A stretch of 64,000 nucleotides of DNA, taken from the NCBI GenBank assembly GCA_934162535.1, contig CAKPJC010000006.1:1-64000 (forward strand). Reading direction: 5' to 3'. This document shows positions 1-8,005 of the stretch, one piece after another. The position numbers and the translations under genes were made by a program. The DNA comes from an uncultured Clostridia bacterium. GTDB lineage: Bacteria > Bacillota > Clostridia > TANB77 > CAG-508. How positions within the stretch are numbered: position 1 is the stretch's first letter; every line of letters starts with the position of its first letter. A model generated the notes under the pieces. That model was not told where the DNA came from. It made no database searches and saw only the letters and a list, made by a program, of their open reading frames with translations.

Positions 1-835
1 ATTGTCTTTGTCACTTAGACATATTGGCAATACACTATTTGTTGTCGTTCCATCTCCCGGTTGTCCACCACCATTATCCCCCCATGTATATACCTTTCCT
101 TCTTCATCTATTGCTACTGTGTGATCTCCTCCTGCTGATATACTTATTATTCTCTTTCCTTTTAATTCATTGTCTTTGTCACTTAGACATATTGGCAATA
201 CACTATTTGTTGTCGTTCCATCTCCCGGTTGTCCACCACCATTATACCCCCATGTATATACCTTTCCTTCTTCATCTATTGCTACTGTATGTTCATATCC
301 TGCTGATATATCTACTATTCTCTTTCCTTTTAATTCATTTTCTTTGTCACTTATACATATTGGCAATACACTATTTGTTGTCGTTCCATCTCCTAGTTGT
401 CCAACTTCATTATTTCCCCATGTATATGCCTTTCCTTCTTCATCTATTGCTACTGTATGTATACCTCCTGCTGATATACTTATTATTTTTTTTCCTTTTA
501 ATTCATTTTCTTTGTTACTTATACATATTGGTAATGGACTATTGGCTGTTTCATCTCCTAATTGTCCATATTTATTATTTCCCCATGTATATACCTTTCC
601 TTCTTCATCTATTGCTACTGTATGTATACCTCCTGCTGATATATCTACTATTCTCTTTCCTTTTAATTCATTGTCTTTGTCACTTAGACATATTGCACTA
701 TACTCTAATGTTTCATTTTCCAATTGTCCAGAATAATTTCCCCCCCATGTATATACCTTTCCTCCTTCATCTAGTGCTACTGTGTGAAAAATTCCTGCTG
801 ATATTTGAACTATATTTTTTTCACTCAATTTCAAT
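1..835 (-). repeat. Tandem 168-bp coding repeats (RCC1 blades)
   Basis: The motif attgtctttgtcac recurs, with small changes, at 1, 169, 337, 505 and 670. The spacing is 168, 168, 168 and 165 bp, or 56 or 55 codons per unit. The two leftmost units are almost identical in DNA, which indicates recent duplication or conversion. The array continues beyond the left edge. Confidence 0.9.
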
Positions 836-1488
836 TCATCTACATTCAAAAGTCTCTGATAATTTCTGTTCTCATTTATCTTTCCTTCATAGTCTGTTGT
901 TGTTGTGTATAGTGTTCCTCTATTATCCAATGCACATATCTCTCCTCTATTGCCTCCGTCTACTGCACTTACCCATTTTTTTCTCTCTACAACATTTACC
1001 TCATCATCATTCTCATTTGTATAATACCATTTACCATCAAAATTTATTCCTTTAACATAATAAATATGGTGGCTTTCTTTATTTATTATATATACATCCT
1101 CATATTTTCTTGTATCATCTTCTGTTGATATATTCTCATAATCTTTACCATAGTTTAATGTCACTCCTTCAAGAGCTTTTAAATCAATTACATAATATTC
1201 TTCTCCATCATTTGGGCTTTTTTTATTTTCATTAAACATTCTGTCTAATAATGTTGTGTTTTTGTATTCTATTTCTGCTGGTATTGCTGAATATTTTACA
1301 TAATATGCATTAACCTTGTCCTCTAGTAATTGTACATCATTTTGTAGCATTTTATATGCTCTTATTTTTACTCCATTTTTTGCATTATAAATTAGCAATG
1401 ATGATATTATTATTAATATTACCACTGCTATTGTTAATGATATTAGACTTAATCCTTTTATTTTCTTTCTTAACCTTTGTTTTTCCAT
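1..1488 (-). CDS. Pseudopilin-like RCC1-repeat surface protein (C-terminus beyond window)
   Basis: An open frame of 496 codons runs on the minus strand from ATG 1488 to the left edge without a stop. The start has an AAAGGGG ribosome site six bases upstream. Residues about 10-30 (KGLSLISLTIAVVILIIISS) resemble a type IV prepilin leader plus hydrophobic helix, but the usual Glu at mature position +5 is Ser. A spacer of about 200 residues follows. Then come tandem repeats of about 56 residues built on ISAGxxHTVAIDEEGKVYTWG and GQLGDGTTTNS, the signature of RCC1/BNR-like beta-propeller blades; at least four are visible. Probably surface-exposed; the ligand is unknown. It has its own promoter and lies after the gpr terminator. 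The pilin likeness is by sequence pattern only. Confidence 0.85.
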   Translation of the reverse strand, partial: MEKQRLRKKIKGLSLISLTIAVVILIIISSLLIYNAKNGVKIRAYKMLQNDVQLLEDKVNAYYVKYSAIPAEIEYKNTTLLDRMFNENKKSPNDGEEYYVIDLKALEGVTLNYGKDYENISTEDDTRKYEDVYIINKESHHIYYVKGINFDGKWYYTNENDDEVNVVERKKWVSAVDGGNRGEICALDNRGTLYTTTTDYEGKINENRNYQRLLNVDELKLSEKNIVQISAGIFHTVALDEGGKVYTWGGNYSGQLENETLEYSAICLSDKDNELKGKRIVDISAGGIHTVAIDEEGKVYTWGNNKYGQLGDETANSPLPICISNKENELKGKKIISISAGGIHTVAIDEEGKAYTWGNNEVGQLGDGTTTNSVLPICISDKENELKGKRIVDISAGYEHTVAIDEEGKVYTWGYNGGGQPGDGTTTNSVLPICLSDKDNELKGKRIISISAGGDHTVAIDEEGKVYTWGDNGGGQPGDGTTTNSVLPICLSDKDN

Positions 1489-1523
1489 ACTTTGTCCCCT
1501 TTTGAATATTATTTTATATACAA

Positions 1524-1552
1524 ATTATATATTTAACATTCAATAAAGTCAA
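1524..1552 (-). promoter_or_regulatory. Sigma-A-type promoter for the RCC1-repeat gene
   Basis: On the minus strand TTGACT (1552-1547) and TATAAT (1529-1524) are separated by exactly 17 bases. The start codon at 1488 follows after about 35 bases. Confidence 0.7.
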
Positions 1553-1580
1553 TAATTTTTTATAAATCAAAAATATTTGT

Positions 1581-1622
1581 CCACTTCCTAAAAGTGTTGA
1601 ATTCCACACTTTTAGGAAGTGG
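1581..1622 (-). terminator. Terminator downstream of gpr
   Basis: A perfect 17-bp stem (1581-1597 with 1606-1622) closes an 8-base loop. It sits just after the gpr stop. T-rich tracts flank it on both strands, so it may act in both directions. Confidence 0.75.
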
Positions 1623-1640
1623 ATTTTGTTTTTTATTATT

Positions 1641-2573
1641 TTATACAGCAAAATTTATTCCTCTTGCAACAATATCTTTCATATTCTCAATTAGTTCGTC
1701 TATTTCCTTTGGAGTAACAATCATGTTATATTCTCCAACATTAAGAGCTTCTTTTACCTCTTCGTATTTATCATTTGCTTGTAATTTGTTTAAATATTCA
1801 TTTGACTCTGCTTTTTCTTGTAATCTGTCTATAAATATATCAATTCCATCTGAGACAAGTGTTGCAAGTTCTACAACCGTAGGTATGCCAAGTGCTATTA
1901 CAGGTATTCCTAGCGTTTTTTTACTTATTTCTTCTCTTGCATTTTCAACGCCTGCTCCTGGTACTATTCCCGTATCTGATATTTGTATTGTACTACTTAT
2001 TCTATCTATGCTTCTTGATGCAAGTGCATCTATTACTATTAGTAGTTTTGGTTTCACATTGTCAACAATTCCTTTTAGTATTTCTACTGTTTCTATCCCA
2101 GTTGTTCCAAGCACACCTGGAGATATTGCACTAACTGACCTTGTTCCTTCTTCAACATATTGTGGTAAGTATTTTATTATATGCCTTGTTACATCTATTT
2201 CATTTATCACTTTTGGTCCTAAAGCATCTGGTGTTACATATATATTTCCAAGTCCAACTACTAATATTTCTCCTTGTTTTTGAGTATGTTGATCTATCAT
2301 GTTTTTTAGTTCATTTGTTACCACTTCTGATGTTTTTTGTATTTCATCTTCTCCTGCTATTTTCAAGTTTTTTACATCTATTGTTATATATGTTCCTTTT
2401 GGCTTTCCTATTGCTTGTTCTCCATTTTCGTTTAATACATATACTCTTGATACTTTTATGTTTTTGTCTATTTCATCTTCTGCACTTTTTATTCCATCTA
2501 TTTCATTTAGCTTGTTTATTTTTTGATATACGTCTTTTCTTTCTAATGCTAAATCTGTTCTAAAATTATACAT
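1641..2573 (-). CDS. gpr: GPR germination (spore) protease
   Basis: 310 residues. GPR is the A25-family protease that degrades small acid-soluble spore proteins at germination; it is made as a zymogen in the forespore. The N-terminal FRTDLALE matches the family start, and family blocks follow in order: VVGLGNIYVTPDALGPKV, SAISPGVLGTTGIET, LIVIDALASRS, ISDTGIVPGAGVENAR and IPVIALGIPTVVELATL. The length is usual for a clostridial GPR with a short propeptide. GGAGG lies upstream of the ATG. Between 2596 and 2624 GTATA and AATAATA, 17 bases apart, loosely resemble a sigma-F/G promoter (weak). Transcribed alone, between two terminators. Confidence 0.95.
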   Translation of the reverse strand: MYNFRTDLALERKDVYQKINKLNEIDGIKSAEDEIDKNIKVSRVYVLNENGEQAIGKPKGTYITIDVKNLKIAGEDEIQKTSEVVTNELKNMIDQHTQKQGEILVVGLGNIYVTPDALGPKVINEIDVTRHIIKYLPQYVEEGTRSVSAISPGVLGTTGIETVEILKGIVDNVKPKLLIVIDALASRSIDRISSTIQISDTGIVPGAGVENAREEISKKTLGIPVIALGIPTVVELATLVSDGIDIFIDRLQEKAESNEYLNKLQANDKYEEVKEALNVGEYNMIVTPKEIDELIENMKDIVARGINFAV

Positions 2574-2659
2574 TTTTTTCGTCCTCCTTTTTTTATATTA
2601 TTTCTATTTAAGGTATTTTTATACAAAACATATGTTATTTATTTATGTATGTAAAAAAA

Positions 2660-2682
2660 GTGACTATCTTATAGACAATCAC
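2660..2682 (-). terminator. Terminator of the asp23-fhs operon
   Basis: The minus strand forms a stem of about 10 bp with two G-U pairs (2660-2669 with 2673-2682), followed by seven T. It lies 20 bases after the fhs stop. Confidence 0.7.
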
Positions 2683-2701
2683 ATTTTTTTCTTACTATTT
2701 T

Positions 2702-4363
2702 TTAAAAAATTCCTTTTACTATTCCATTTTCATCAATATCTATTGTTTCTGCTGATGGTACTTTAGGAAGCCCTGGCATTGTCATTATTTTACCTGCAAG
2801 TGCAACAACAAAACCAGCTCCTGCTTTTACCTCAACATCTCTAACATTAATTTCAAAAGGCTCTTTACATTCAAGATTTTTTGCATCATCTGAAAATGAA
2901 TATTGTGTTTTTGCAATACACACAGGCAATTCTTTGTATCCCAATTTTTCAATTTTTATAATATTTTCTGTTGCTTCTTTTGAAAAGTTTACCCCTTTAG
3001 CTCCATATATTTGTTTTGCAACTTTTTCTATCTTTTCTTTTATACCCTCATCTAATTTATATGTATAATTTAATTCAGATTTTTCTTCTGTTAATTTTAC
3101 AAGTTTTTGTGCAATATCAATTGCACCTTCTCCACCTTTTGCCCAGCTTTCAACTATGCTTGATGGAATATTTATTTTTTCTAATTGATTTTGTACATAT
3201 TTTAATTCTTTCTCTGTATCTGTATTATATTTATTTATTGCAACAATAACATTTAGTCTAAATTTTTCTTTTAGATTATTAATATGTCTATATAAGTTTT
3301 CCATTCCTTTTTCAAGACTTGGCATGTCTTCCTCGAATATTTTATCTTTTGGTGTTCCTCCATGATATTTTAATGCCTTTATTGTTGCAACACATACTAC
3401 TGCATTTGGCTTTATTTCTGCTTTTCTACATTTTATATTCAAGAATTTTTCTGCTCCTAAGTCTGCTCCAAATCCCGCTTCTGTAACAACATAATCTGCA
3501 AGTTTCATCGCCATTTTGGTTGCAATTATGCTATTACATCCATGTGCTATATTAGCAAATGGCCCACCATGTATAATTGCTGGCGTATTTTCTAGTGTTT
3601 GTACTAAATTTGGATTTATTGCATCCTTTAATAATACTGCCATACTACCTTCTGCTTTTAAATCTTTTGCATAAAGTGGTTTTCCATTAATATCATATCC
3701 TATTAATATATTACCTAATTTCTGTTTTAGGTCTTTTAAGTCTTTTGCTAAACATAATATTGCCATTACTTCTGATGCAACTGTTATATCAAAACTATCT
3801 TTTCTAGGCACTATTTTAGTTTCTTCTGATAATCCTGTTTCAACACATCTCAATTGTCTATCATTTAAGTCTACACATCTCTTCCAAACAACTTTATCTA
3901 TTTGTAGTTTATTTCCATGATATATATGATTATCTATCATTGCTGATAATAAATTATTTGCACTTGTTATTGCATGTATATCTCCTGTAAAGTGTAGATT
4001 TATATCTTCCATAGGTGCTACTTGTGCATGTCCTCCACCTGTTGCACCACCTTTTATTCCAAAAACAGGTCCAAGTGATGGCTCTCTTAATGCTAATATT
4101 GATTTTTGTCCTATCTTTCTAAGTCCATCTGCTATTGAAATTGATATAGTTGTTTTTCCCTCTCCTAACGGTGTTGGGCTTATCGCTGTTACAAGAATAA
4201 GTTTTCCGTCATTGTTTTTTTCTAATTTTTTTATTGTTTCATAAGATATTTTTGCTTTGTATTTTCCATATTGTTCTATTTCATTTTCATCAATATTTAT
4301 TTGTTTAGCTATTTCTGTAATCTTCTTTAGTTTTGCATTTCTCGCTATTTCAATATCACTCAT
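2702..4363 (-). CDS. fhs: Formate--tetrahydrofolate ligase
   Basis: 553 residues, the normal length of bacterial FTHFS. It makes 10-formyl-THF from formate, THF and ATP, feeding purine and fMet synthesis and, where present, the Wood-Ljungdahl methyl branch. Visible signatures are the nucleotide-binding loop TPLGEGKTT near residue 63, EPSLGPVFGIKGGATGGG, and the C-terminal GKIMTMPGLPKVPSAE. The ATG lies 10 bases after the DUF212 stop, and no promoter is obvious, so it is probably the last gene of the operon starting at asp23. No other acetogenesis genes are in the window. Confidence 0.97.
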   Translation of the reverse strand: MSDIEIARNAKLKKITEIAKQINIDENEIEQYGKYKAKISYETIKKLEKNNDGKLILVTAISPTPLGEGKTTISISIADGLRKIGQKSILALREPSLGPVFGIKGGATGGGHAQVAPMEDINLHFTGDIHAITSANNLLSAMIDNHIYHGNKLQIDKVVWKRCVDLNDRQLRCVETGLSEETKIVPRKDSFDITVASEVMAILCLAKDLKDLKQKLGNILIGYDINGKPLYAKDLKAEGSMAVLLKDAINPNLVQTLENTPAIIHGGPFANIAHGCNSIIATKMAMKLADYVVTEAGFGADLGAEKFLNIKCRKAEIKPNAVVCVATIKALKYHGGTPKDKIFEEDMPSLEKGMENLYRHINNLKEKFRLNVIVAINKYNTDTEKELKYVQNQLEKINIPSSIVESWAKGGEGAIDIAQKLVKLTEEKSELNYTYKLDEGIKEKIEKVAKQIYGAKGVNFSKEATENIIKIEKLGYKELPVCIAKTQYSFSDDAKNLECKEPFEINVRDVEVKAGAGFVVALAGKIMTMPGLPKVPSAETIDIDENGIVKGIF

Positions 4364-4373
4364 CTACTTCCTC

Positions 4374-4814
4374 CTATACTATTAAACCTACAACTATTCC
4401 TATTATTGCTCCTACAATTACTTGTAATGGTGTATGTCCAAGTACTTCAACTAGTCTTTCTTGTACTTGTAAGTTTGTTAATCCTGGTGTTTCTACTATT
4501 TTGTTTAATAATCTTGCTTGCTTTCCTGCTGCTCTTCTTACTCCTGCTGCATCATACATTACTACCATTGCAAATATTACAGATACTGCAAACAGACTTG
4601 TTCCTAATCCTTCATTTTTTCCTATTAGTGTTGCTAAACTTGTTACTACTGCTGAATGTGAGCTTGGCATTCCTCCAGCTCCCATTATTCTTTTAAAATC
4701 AAATTTTCTATTTATTATTAGGTCTGTTAATACCTTAAATAATTGTATAAAAAACCATACTAGTAGTGGTACATATATGTATTGATTTGTTATAATTTCT
4801 TGAAATATTTCCAT
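4374..4814 (-). CDS. Divergent PAP2 / DUF212 family membrane protein (YuiD-like)
   Basis: 146 residues with about four hydrophobic segments. The DUF212 family is distantly related to acid phosphatase/vanadium haloperoxidases. Family hallmarks are present: GAGGMPSSHSA near residue 48, MYDAAGVRRAAGKQA near 90, and a C-terminal GHTPLQVIVGAIIGI. Its substrate is not established. It sits between xseB and fhs with short gaps, inside one operon. Membrane location is inferred from the hydrophobic segments. Confidence 0.85.
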   Translation of the reverse strand: MEIFQEIITNQYIYVPLLVWFFIQLFKVLTDLIINRKFDFKRIMGAGGMPSSHSAVVTSLATLIGKNEGLGTSLFAVSVIFAMVVMYDAAGVRRAAGKQARLLNKIVETPGLTNLQVQERLVEVLGHTPLQVIVGAIIGIVVGLIV

Positions 4815-4837
4815 TTACTTTCCCCTTTTTATTTTTA

Positions 4838-5059
4838 TTATTCTGTCTCAAAATTTTCCTCTTTTAGTTCTCCATCATTTTCCAGTAATATTGTTATTTT
4901 CTTTTCTGCCTCTTCTAACATTTTATTACATTGTTTTGAAAGTTTCATTCCTTCCTCAAATTTACTTACAGATTCATCTAAACTCAAATTGCTTGTTTCT
5001 AGCTCTGTAACTATGCTTTCTAATTTTTTCATTGATTCTTCAAAGTTTTCTTTACTCAT
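4838..5059 (-). CDS. xseB: Exodeoxyribonuclease VII small subunit
   Basis: 73 residues. XseB binds XseA to form exonuclease VII, which degrades single-stranded DNA to oligonucleotides. The sequence begins with NFEESMKKLESIVTELE and continues LSLDESVSKFEEGMKL, the conserved helical pair of the family. An acidic tail follows. It lies 15 bases after xseA, as is usual. Confidence 0.93.
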   Translation of the reverse strand: MSKENFEESMKKLESIVTELETSNLSLDESVSKFEEGMKLSKQCNKMLEEAEKKITILLENDGELKEENFETE

Positions 5060-5074
5060 TTTTTTCTCCCCATA

Positions 5075-6262
5075 TTATAAAATTTTTGCTTGTTTTTCCC
5101 CATCAAAAAATCTTAGTTTTACTTCTTCATCTTTTTTTAGGTCTTTCACACTTTTTATTATTTTGCCTTCTTTTTCTGTCAAGCTATATCCTCTTTGTAG
5201 TGTTTTCAAAGGACTTAATGTATCTAGTTTACTTATTAATTTAATAAATTGTGTTTTTTTATCTTTTTGAATTATTTTTATTTTTGATTCTAGTCTTTTT
5301 ATATATGTATCAATTATCATGTATTGCTCTTTTATTTTTCTTGTTGAATCTGTGAATACTCTTGATTTTATACATTTTTCATATCTAAGTCTCATTAATT
5401 CTATTTTCTTTTTTAGTGCATTTCTACTTCTATTTTGATAACTGTTTATTTTTTGTCTTAGTTCATATACGTCCGGCACTGCTAATTCTGCTCCTGCTGA
5501 TGGTGTTGGTGCTCTTAAATCTGCCACAAAGTCTGCAATTGTGAAATCTGTTTCATGTCCAACTGCTGATATTATTGGTATTTCTGATTCGTATATCGCT
5601 CTTGCAACTATTTCCTCATTAAATGGCCACAGGTCTTCAAGTGAGCCTCCACCACGTCCTACTATTATTACATCTGCAAGCTTTTTTTCATTCATTATTC
5701 TGATTTTTTCTGCAATTTTTTCTCCTGCACCTGTCCCCTGCACTGGTACTGGCAATAGTCGTATATGTACATTTGGGTTTCTTCTTGTTGATACATTTAT
5801 TATATCTCTTATTACTGCACCTGTTTGTGATGTTATTACTCCTACTTCTTTAGGATATAATGGTATTGGTTTTTTGTGGCTTTCATCAAACAGTCCTTCT
5901 GCCTCTAATTGTCTTTTTAGCTTTTCATATTTTTCATGTAAGTCTCCCATTCCATCTTCTAACATTGATTTTACATATATTTGATATGCTCCATCTCTTT
6001 CAAATACAGATACACTGCCAAAAACCATTACTTGCATTCCATCTTTTGGTTTAAAAGCTACCCTTTCAGCATAGCTTTTAAACATTATACATTTTATCAA
6101 CGAATTTTCGTCTTTTAATGTAAAATATAGATGTCCTGTGTAATGGTTTTTGAAATTTGAGATTTCTCCTTTTACTAGAATTGCATTCAAGTTTTCGTCT
6201 TCGTCAAATCTGTCTTTTATATATTTATTTAATTGTGTTACTGTTACAGCATTATATTTCAT
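5075..6262 (-). CDS. xseA: Exodeoxyribonuclease VII large subunit
   Basis: 395 residues. Catalytic and DNA-binding subunit of exonuclease VII. An N-terminal OB fold (residues about 1-100) begins VTQLNKYIKDRF and includes VKGEISNFKNHYTGHLYFTLKD. The nuclease core contains GVITSQTGAVIRDI, IIVGRGGGSLEDLWPFNEE, SAVGHETDFTIADFVAD and LRAPTPSAGAE. A coiled-coil region and the terminal LQRGYSL segment follow. The start is three bases after the nusB stop, so the genes are translationally linked. Confidence 0.96.
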   Translation of the reverse strand: MKYNAVTVTQLNKYIKDRFDEDENLNAILVKGEISNFKNHYTGHLYFTLKDENSLIKCIMFKSYAERVAFKPKDGMQVMVFGSVSVFERDGAYQIYVKSMLEDGMGDLHEKYEKLKRQLEAEGLFDESHKKPIPLYPKEVGVITSQTGAVIRDIINVSTRRNPNVHIRLLPVPVQGTGAGEKIAEKIRIMNEKKLADVIIVGRGGGSLEDLWPFNEEIVARAIYESEIPIISAVGHETDFTIADFVADLRAPTPSAGAELAVPDVYELRQKINSYQNRSRNALKKKIELMRLRYEKCIKSRVFTDSTRKIKEQYMIIDTYIKRLESKIKIIQKDKKTQFIKLISKLDTLSPLKTLQRGYSLTEKEGKIIKSVKDLKKDEEVKLRFFDGEKQAKIL

Positions 6263-6265
6263 TTG

Positions 6266-6685
6266 TTAATCTCCTATTTCTTTTACAATACTAGCAAGTA
6301 TTCCATTTATAAAATTCTTAGATGTGTCTTCTCCATATTTTTTAGCTAGTTCAAGTGCTTCATTTATGGCAACTTTGTATGGTATTTCATTGTATTTTAT
6401 CTCATATATTGCAAGTCTTAATAGACTTAAATCTATTTTCGATATTCTGTCTATCTTCCAGTCAGCTTTTAGATTTTTTTCTATTAGTCCTTCTATTTCT
6501 TTTAGATTTTTTTCTATTCCTGTTATTACTTCTGTTATATATTCAATTGCTTTTTCATCATTTATTTCATTACATTCTAAGTATAGTTGTATTTGTTCTT
6601 CGACATTTTCTGTTTTTTGTATTTCTAAGCTATACAATAACTTAAATGTCTCTTCTCTAATTGCTGATCTTTTCATATTTTCCAC
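6266..6685 (-). CDS. nusB: Transcription antitermination factor NusB
   Basis: 139 residues. NusB with S10 (NusE) binds boxA RNA during rRNA antitermination. It shows the family's all-helical pattern, with [18 protein letters not shown] at the start, [19 protein letters not shown] in the middle and [26 protein letters not shown] at the end. A second in-frame Met three residues in (MKRSAIRE) is an alternative start. It lies between DUF2273 and xseA, a common clostridial order. Confidence 0.95.
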   Translation of the reverse strand: MENMKRSAIREETFKLLYSLEIQKTENVEEQIQLYLECNEINDEKAIEYITEVITGIEKNLKEIEGLIEKNLKADWKIDRISKIDLSLLRLAIYEIKYNEIPYKVAINEALELAKKYGEDTSKNFINGILASIVKEIGD

Positions 6686-6687
6686 CT

Positions 6688-6891
6688 TTATAATCTATCT
6701 ATAAAATTTTTTATTTTTTCTTTTACTTCTTCTTTGTTTTGTTGAATATAGTTCCCTGCAACTCCACCAATTACTAAAAGTATTATTGCTATTATTAGTT
6801 TATATAGCTGTGTGCATAATATTAGTATTGCTACTAGTATTCCTATTATTGCACCTCTATATTGCATTAAAAAATTTTTAAATCCTTCCAT
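6688..6891 (-). CDS. DUF2273 small membrane protein
   Basis: 67 residues. It has a short amphipathic start (RGAIIGI), two adjoining hydrophobic stretches (about residues 15-46) and a charged C-terminal helix. This matches DUF2273 proteins encoded with AmaP and Asp23 proteins; the function is unknown and probably lies in the envelope. It sits 11 bases after amaP and two before nusB. Confidence 0.8.
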   Translation of the reverse strand: MEGFKNFLMQYRGAIIGILVAILILCTQLYKLIIAIILLVIGGVAGNYIQQNKEEVKEKIKNFIDRL

Positions 6892-6902
6892 CTTTTTTCT
6901 TC

Positions 6903-7457
6903 CTATTCTTTATTTTTTTTGCTTCCTTGTAAGTTCACTATTTTTACATTTACTTCTTGTACGTCTAAGTCTGATATGTTTTTAACTTCTTCTTTTACTT
7001 TTGTTTGTAAGTTTGTTGCTAAGTCTTTTATTATTACATTTTCATTTACTACTACAAATAGTGTTATCATTATTTGGTTTTCACTGTTTACATCTATTTT
7101 TGTGTTACAGTCTTTTACATTTTCAAATCCTGCTACTGCATTTTTTACCATGTTTTCTATTGAGTCTTTTGAAATCATTAGCTCTCCGTTTTCATTTTTT
7201 AGCAATATTCCTTGTGCTTCTTTTAGTCTTTCTTTTGATTTTTCATCAAAGAATATGCATTTTATTGATAGTAATATAAATACTATGCTTACTACTAGTG
7301 TTATTTTTGATGTTATTGCTCCCGTTATTAGTGCCTCTAACATATCAGTTATTGTTTCAAAGTTTACCCAGTTGAATATTAGTAAACTTAATACTACTGC
7401 TATTATTAATATAATATATGAGTATACTATTAGTGCAAATCTTTCTAAAAATTTCAT
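6903..7457 (-). CDS. amaP: Alkaline shock response membrane anchor protein AmaP
   Basis: 184 residues. AmaP anchors Asp23-type proteins at the membrane. Two transmembrane helices occupy residues about 8-30 and 47-67. The C-terminal half (residues about 95-175) is an Asp23-like fold with VKNAVAGFENVKDCNTKIDV and TKVKEEVKNISDLDVQEVNVKI. It is encoded directly after an Asp23 gene and before DUF2273, the standard arrangement. Confidence 0.9.
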   Translation of the reverse strand: MKFLERFALIVYSYIILIIAVVLSLLIFNWVNFETITDMLEALITGAITSKITLVVSIVFILLSIKCIFFDEKSKERLKEAQGILLKNENGELMISKDSIENMVKNAVAGFENVKDCNTKIDVNSENQIMITLFVVVNENVIIKDLATNLQTKVKEEVKNISDLDVQEVNVKIVNLQGSKKNKE

Positions 7458-7474
7458 TTTTCTTTCTCCATTTC

Positions 7475-7906
7475 TTATTCTTTATCTTCTTTTATTTCTT
7501 CTGTGTCTTCTTCTCTTTCTGTTTTTACTCCTTGTACATGAACATTTACTTCTGATACTTTTAGTCCTGTCATGTTTTCTACTGATTTTTTGACTCTGTT
7601 TTGTATTTCAAATGCTACATCTGGTATTCTTGAACCATATTCTACTATTATGTTTACATCGATTTTTACTTCTTTTTCGTCTGCCTCAACTTTTACTCCT
7701 TTTGATAGATTTTTTCTACCACTTAGTACTTCTGTTATTCCTCCTGCAAATCCTCCAGACATACTTGCTACTCCTGGTACTTCTGATATTGCTACTCCAG
7801 CAATTACTGCAACTACATCATTTGCTATTTTTATTCCATCATTTTTTTCTTCAATTTCTTCTATTTCTTCTATTTCTGTGATTTCGTCTTTTTTGTTTTC
7901 TTCCAT
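7475..7906 (-). CDS. Asp23/Gls24 family envelope stress response protein
   Basis: 143 residues. The Asp23 domain shows IANDVVAVIAGVAISEVPGV, SGRKNLSKGVKVE and VDVNIIVEYGSRIPDVAFEIQNRVK. Acidic, low-complexity ends (EITEIEEIEEIEE at the start, EREEDTEEIKEDKE at the end) flank it. Family members line the inner membrane through AmaP and respond to envelope stress. It is the first gene of a run to fhs and has its own promoter with a small inverted repeat near the start site. Confidence 0.92.
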   Translation of the reverse strand: MEENKKDEITEIEEIEEIEEKNDGIKIANDVVAVIAGVAISEVPGVASMSGGFAGGITEVLSGRKNLSKGVKVEADEKEVKIDVNIIVEYGSRIPDVAFEIQNRVKKSVENMTGLKVSEVNVHVQGVKTEREEDTEEIKEDKE

Positions 7907-7924
7907 GTTTATCCTTCCTTTCTT

Positions 7925-7973
7925 GACAATATTTTGTCAGCATTAGTATATCAATTTTTTTGATTTTTTACAA
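7925..7973 (-). promoter_or_regulatory. Promoter of the asp23 operon with a small inverted repeat
   Basis: On the minus strand TTGTAA (7973-7968) and TATACT (7950-7945) are 17 bases apart. Immediately downstream, 7925-7940 reads TGACAA-4 bases-TTGTCA, a 6-bp inverted repeat placed at the expected start site. It could be an operator; that role is inferred. Confidence 0.55.
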
Positions 7974-8005
7974 CTGTTTTTATTAATATTTAACTTTTTT
8001 TAATA

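Noticed and set aside
24..1055. Long + strand Leu/Ser/His-rich frame with repeats
   Set aside because: It is the complement of the RCC1 coding repeats; composition is that of antisense AT-rich coding DNA. The same applies to many Leu-, Ile- and Phe-rich + strand frames throughout.
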